A stretch of 64,000 nucleotides of DNA from an uncultured Lachnospiraceae bacterium. Lineage in GTDB: Bacteria > Bacillota > Clostridia > Lachnospirales > Lachnospiraceae. The stretch spans positions 83,396 through 147,395 of the forward strand of contig CAJTUZ010000009.1 of assembly GCA_910579735.1 (NCBI GenBank), read 5' to 3'. A program made the position numbers and the translations under genes. Positions 62,336-64,000 of this stretch are shown piece by piece. Below the pieces are notes generated by a model, which saw only the letters and a list, made by a program, of their open reading frames with translations, searched no databases and was not told the DNA's origin. Every line of letters begins with the position of its first letter. Position 1 is the stretch's first letter.

Positions 62336-63072
62336 ACGAAACCAAACAGGCCCGGTATATCATACAGACAGGCGAGATCGGCGCCAGGCCGGCCGCCTCA
62401 CTCTTTCTTATGGGAAAATACTACAGGCAGAAAGAAAAACTGAGTAAAGAAGAAACTTTTATGAAATTAAACGAATTCATGGAGCGGCATTATAAAAATT
62501 ATAATGCCGCTTCCTGGGAAGATATTTTGGAAGACATTGCGGCAAAGACCGTCAAATACCCGCTGCAGGAAATTGCTTCTGTCGGCATTACCCGCCCGGA
62601 ACTTACGCAGATTGCTTCGATCGGGCCTGTCAAATATCAGAAACTGCTTTTTACGATGCTATGCTATGCCAAACTGTATAATATGCTCTCAGAAACCAAC
62701 GACGGCTGGGTCAATACCGACATCCGGGAACTCTATAAGAGTGCACGCGTGACCGTGAAATACAAAAAAGACAAATTTCTATATTTAAATGACATTGAGA
62801 GCAGCGGCATGATCTCTTTTTCCAATAAAAACGATAACCTCAATATGAAAGTCAACTTCATTGATATGTCCGGAAAACCCGTTCTGAACATAGAAGATTT
62901 CAGAGAACTCGGATACGAATATCTGTATTTCACCGGTCAGGACAGATTCATCCGCTGCAGCGAATGCCAAAGACTGATCAGACAGACCGGAAAGAATACC
63001 CGCTACTGCGATTCCTGCAAACAAAAAAAACGCCTCGAAGCCAAACGGAACTGGTGGAAGAACAATCACTAG
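62320..63072 (+). CDS. Zinc-ribbon protein coupled to the RNA polymerase gene
   Basis: The 250-residue protein overlaps the polymerase gene by 16 bases and has GGAGGACGAAAA before its ATG. The N-terminal 130 residues are helical and may hold a winged helix (KLLFTMLCYAKLYNML then WVNTDIRELYKSARV). A beta-rich part follows. The C-terminus has a zinc ribbon C-x2-C-x14-C-x2-C (RCSECQRLIRQ and RYCDSCKQKK) and a basic tail (KRNWWKNNH). I do not recognise the family. Its position suggests a DNA-binding or specificity factor for the polymerase, which is inference only. Confidence 0.72.
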   Translation: MPVILNETKQARYIIQTGEIGARPAASLFLMGKYYRQKEKLSKEETFMKLNEFMERHYKNYNAASWEDILEDIAAKTVKYPLQEIASVGITRPELTQIASIGPVKYQKLLFTMLCYAKLYNMLSETNDGWVNTDIRELYKSARVTVKYKKDKFLYLNDIESSGMISFSNKNDNLNMKVNFIDMSGKPVLNIEDFRELGYEYLYFTGQDRFIRCSECQRLIRQTGKNTRYCDSCKQKKRLEAKRNWWKNNH

Positions 63073-63114
63073 ACTTTTTTAAAATACGTCGTACGCCTCA
63101 TTTTAAGCCATTTT

Positions 63115-63128
63115 CGAACACACGTTCC
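63115..63128. promoter_or_regulatory. LexA (SOS) box 3
   Basis: CGAACACACGTTCC matches the LexA pattern with core GAAC-N4-GTTC. It lies 91 bases before the next gene, with TATTAT and TATAGA -10-like sequences just downstream. The surrounding 146-base gap (63,073-63,218) has no other feature I can support. Confidence 0.78.
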
Positions 63129-63218
63129 CATTTTGCTTATTATGTATAGACATGTGGAAAAGCCATACCGCGCCAAGTCATGACCGCTGCCTGTTCATTT
63201 TCAAAGTGAGGCCCCAAA

Positions 63219-63938
63219 ATGAAAAAAAATAAATGTCTGCTCAATACATCTTCCGTTACGATCGTTCCCGGTTTAACGGTAAGAATCCCTACGGTCGGTG
63301 AGATACTGGAAGACGAAGCCGCCTACTACGGCATCGTCTCCGCTCTCACCGCCACTCCCTTTCAGTACATGGTCCAGTTAGACGATCTGGGAATCGACTA
63401 TACGTCCATAACGGACTATGAACTGTTCAAAATGCTCTTCCCCGTATATGCCGGATCAGATCTGTCCATATTGTTCGGCGATCTGTATGTATCTGATTTT
63501 GCACTGTATCAGGATGAGAACGCGAAGGAAATCATCTACAGTCCTGCCAGTCGTATCGAAATAAACGAAAACGTATACAATGACCTGGCCGATATGATCA
63601 GAAAAATAAATCTGCTGGAAAAAGTAAAATCAAAACCAGGCAATGCAGCAGCGCGGAAATATCTTCTGGAAAAAGAACGCAAAAAGCAAAAACGGAACGC
63701 CGGGAAAAAATCGGAACCTTATTTGGAAAAACTGGTGACCGCCCTGGTGAACACATGCGAATTTCCATATGACTATGACACATGCATGAACCTGTCTATT
63801 TACAGATTCAACCAAAGTTTTAAGCAGATACAGCATAAGATCGTGTTCGACAACACGATGATCGGTGTCTATGCGGGAACCGTGGATACTTCCAGAATGA
63901 GCAGCAAAGACGCTCTTTCCTGGATATCAAATAAATAA
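63219..63938 (+). CDS. Phage-assembly-like protein of unknown function (239 aa)
   Basis: The protein starts MKKNKCLLNTSSVTIVPGLT, then IPTVGEILEDEAAYYGIVSA and TPFQYMVQLDDLGIDYTSIT. A basic central stretch (RKYLLEKERKKQKRNAGKK) and a helical end (CMNLSIYRFNQSFKQIQHK; SSKDALSWISNK) follow. The acidic 'lineup' of short helices and the late L-S-x-x-x-F-x-x-S pattern recall tail-assembly chaperone-type phage proteins. The match is by feel and not by a definite motif. GTGAGG precedes the ATG and a LexA box lies upstream. Confidence 0.6.
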   Translation: MKKNKCLLNTSSVTIVPGLTVRIPTVGEILEDEAAYYGIVSALTATPFQYMVQLDDLGIDYTSITDYELFKMLFPVYAGSDLSILFGDLYVSDFALYQDENAKEIIYSPASRIEINENVYNDLADMIRKINLLEKVKSKPGNAAARKYLLEKERKKQKRNAGKKSEPYLEKLVTALVNTCEFPYDYDTCMNLSIYRFNQSFKQIQHKIVFDNTMIGVYAGTVDTSRMSSKDALSWISNK

Positions 63939-63961
63939 TATCAACAAAGTCCAGCTAAGAA

Positions 63962-64000
63962 ATGTCAATAGGTAAAATGAAAAATGCTCAAGAAATTTTT
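63962..64000 (+). CDS. Start of a further gene, cut by the right edge
   Basis: An open frame begins at ATG 63962 or ATG 63977 (with AGGT just before the second) and runs to the end of the window, reading MSIGKMKNAQEIF. Only 13 codons are present, so it is only a candidate next gene of the same unit. Confidence 0.3.
   Translation, partial: MSIGKMKNAQEIF

Overview
The window looks like chromosome from a spore-forming member of the Clostridia, most likely a Lachnospiraceae-type gut bacterium. The reasons are the gene order (rpsP-khpA-rimM-trmD-rplS-rbgA-rnhB-ylqG-ylqH and yceD-rpmF / plsX-acpP-rnc-smc-ftsY), strong Gram-positive ribosome-binding sites, consensus sigma-A promoters, Gram-positive LexA boxes and a collagen-like spore-surface-type gene behind a sigma-K-like promoter. 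This placement comes from protein resemblance and synteny read by eye, not from a database search.

Layout. 1-9,100: mostly minus-strand housekeeping genes (a DUF2953 protein cut by the left edge, an aminopeptidase P, deoC, plsY, der, a DUF512 radical-SAM protein), with citrate synthase on the plus strand. 9,200-14,300: an ABC transporter with its two-component system, a probable envelope-stress or peptide-sensing module. 14,400-20,700: prs, an unusual carbamoyltransferase, the collagen-like gene and a second two-component system with a very large kinase. 20,800-31,700: a long minus-strand set for translation, secretion and RNA processing (pgeF, yraN, ylqH, ylqG, rnhB, two lepB genes flanking rbgA, rplS, trmD, rimM, khpA, rpsP, ffh, ylxM). 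31,900-35,500: a heterodimeric ABC exporter. 35,600-43,900: potassium uptake (ktrA, ktrB), an acyltransferase, a DUF1905/C39-like protein, an AraC regulator, a GH25 lysozyme-like protein, a YitT protein and threonine dehydratase. 43,900-53,800: ftsY, smc, rnc, acpP and plsX, then rpmF and yceD. The plsX-rpmF junction is interrupted by an accessory cassette (AlbA/Schlafen-type ATP-binding protein, small HTH protein, decayed methyltransferase) and a potentially structured RNA segment. 53,900-56,800: DUF3021, a LytTR regulator and an ABC-2 transporter.

56,989-64,000 is different and is the most interesting part. Two divergent transcription units share a control region holding two LexA (SOS) boxes. 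One box lies inside the spacer of a near-perfect sigma-A promoter. Leftwards runs a small sigma-70-like factor followed by a DUF262-like protein whose signature motif is altered. Rightwards runs a 59-residue protein, a 918-residue protein with the hallmarks of a two-barrel RNA polymerase (RAP-x3-H and DxDGD motifs, as in phage YonO, eukaryotic RdRP and the beta' subunit), and a zinc-ribbon protein. A third LexA box precedes a gene that resembles a phage structural or assembly protein. I read this as the left end of an SOS-inducible prophage or phage-derived element that carries its own transcription machinery. No integrase or att site is visible, and the element runs off the right edge.

Start codons were chosen by ribosome-binding site and family-typical N-termini, so several genes are shorter than the longest open frame. 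Three likely coding segments that are easy to miss were read directly: the partial DUF2953 gene at the left edge, rpmF (59 residues) and the 59-residue gene before the polymerase.
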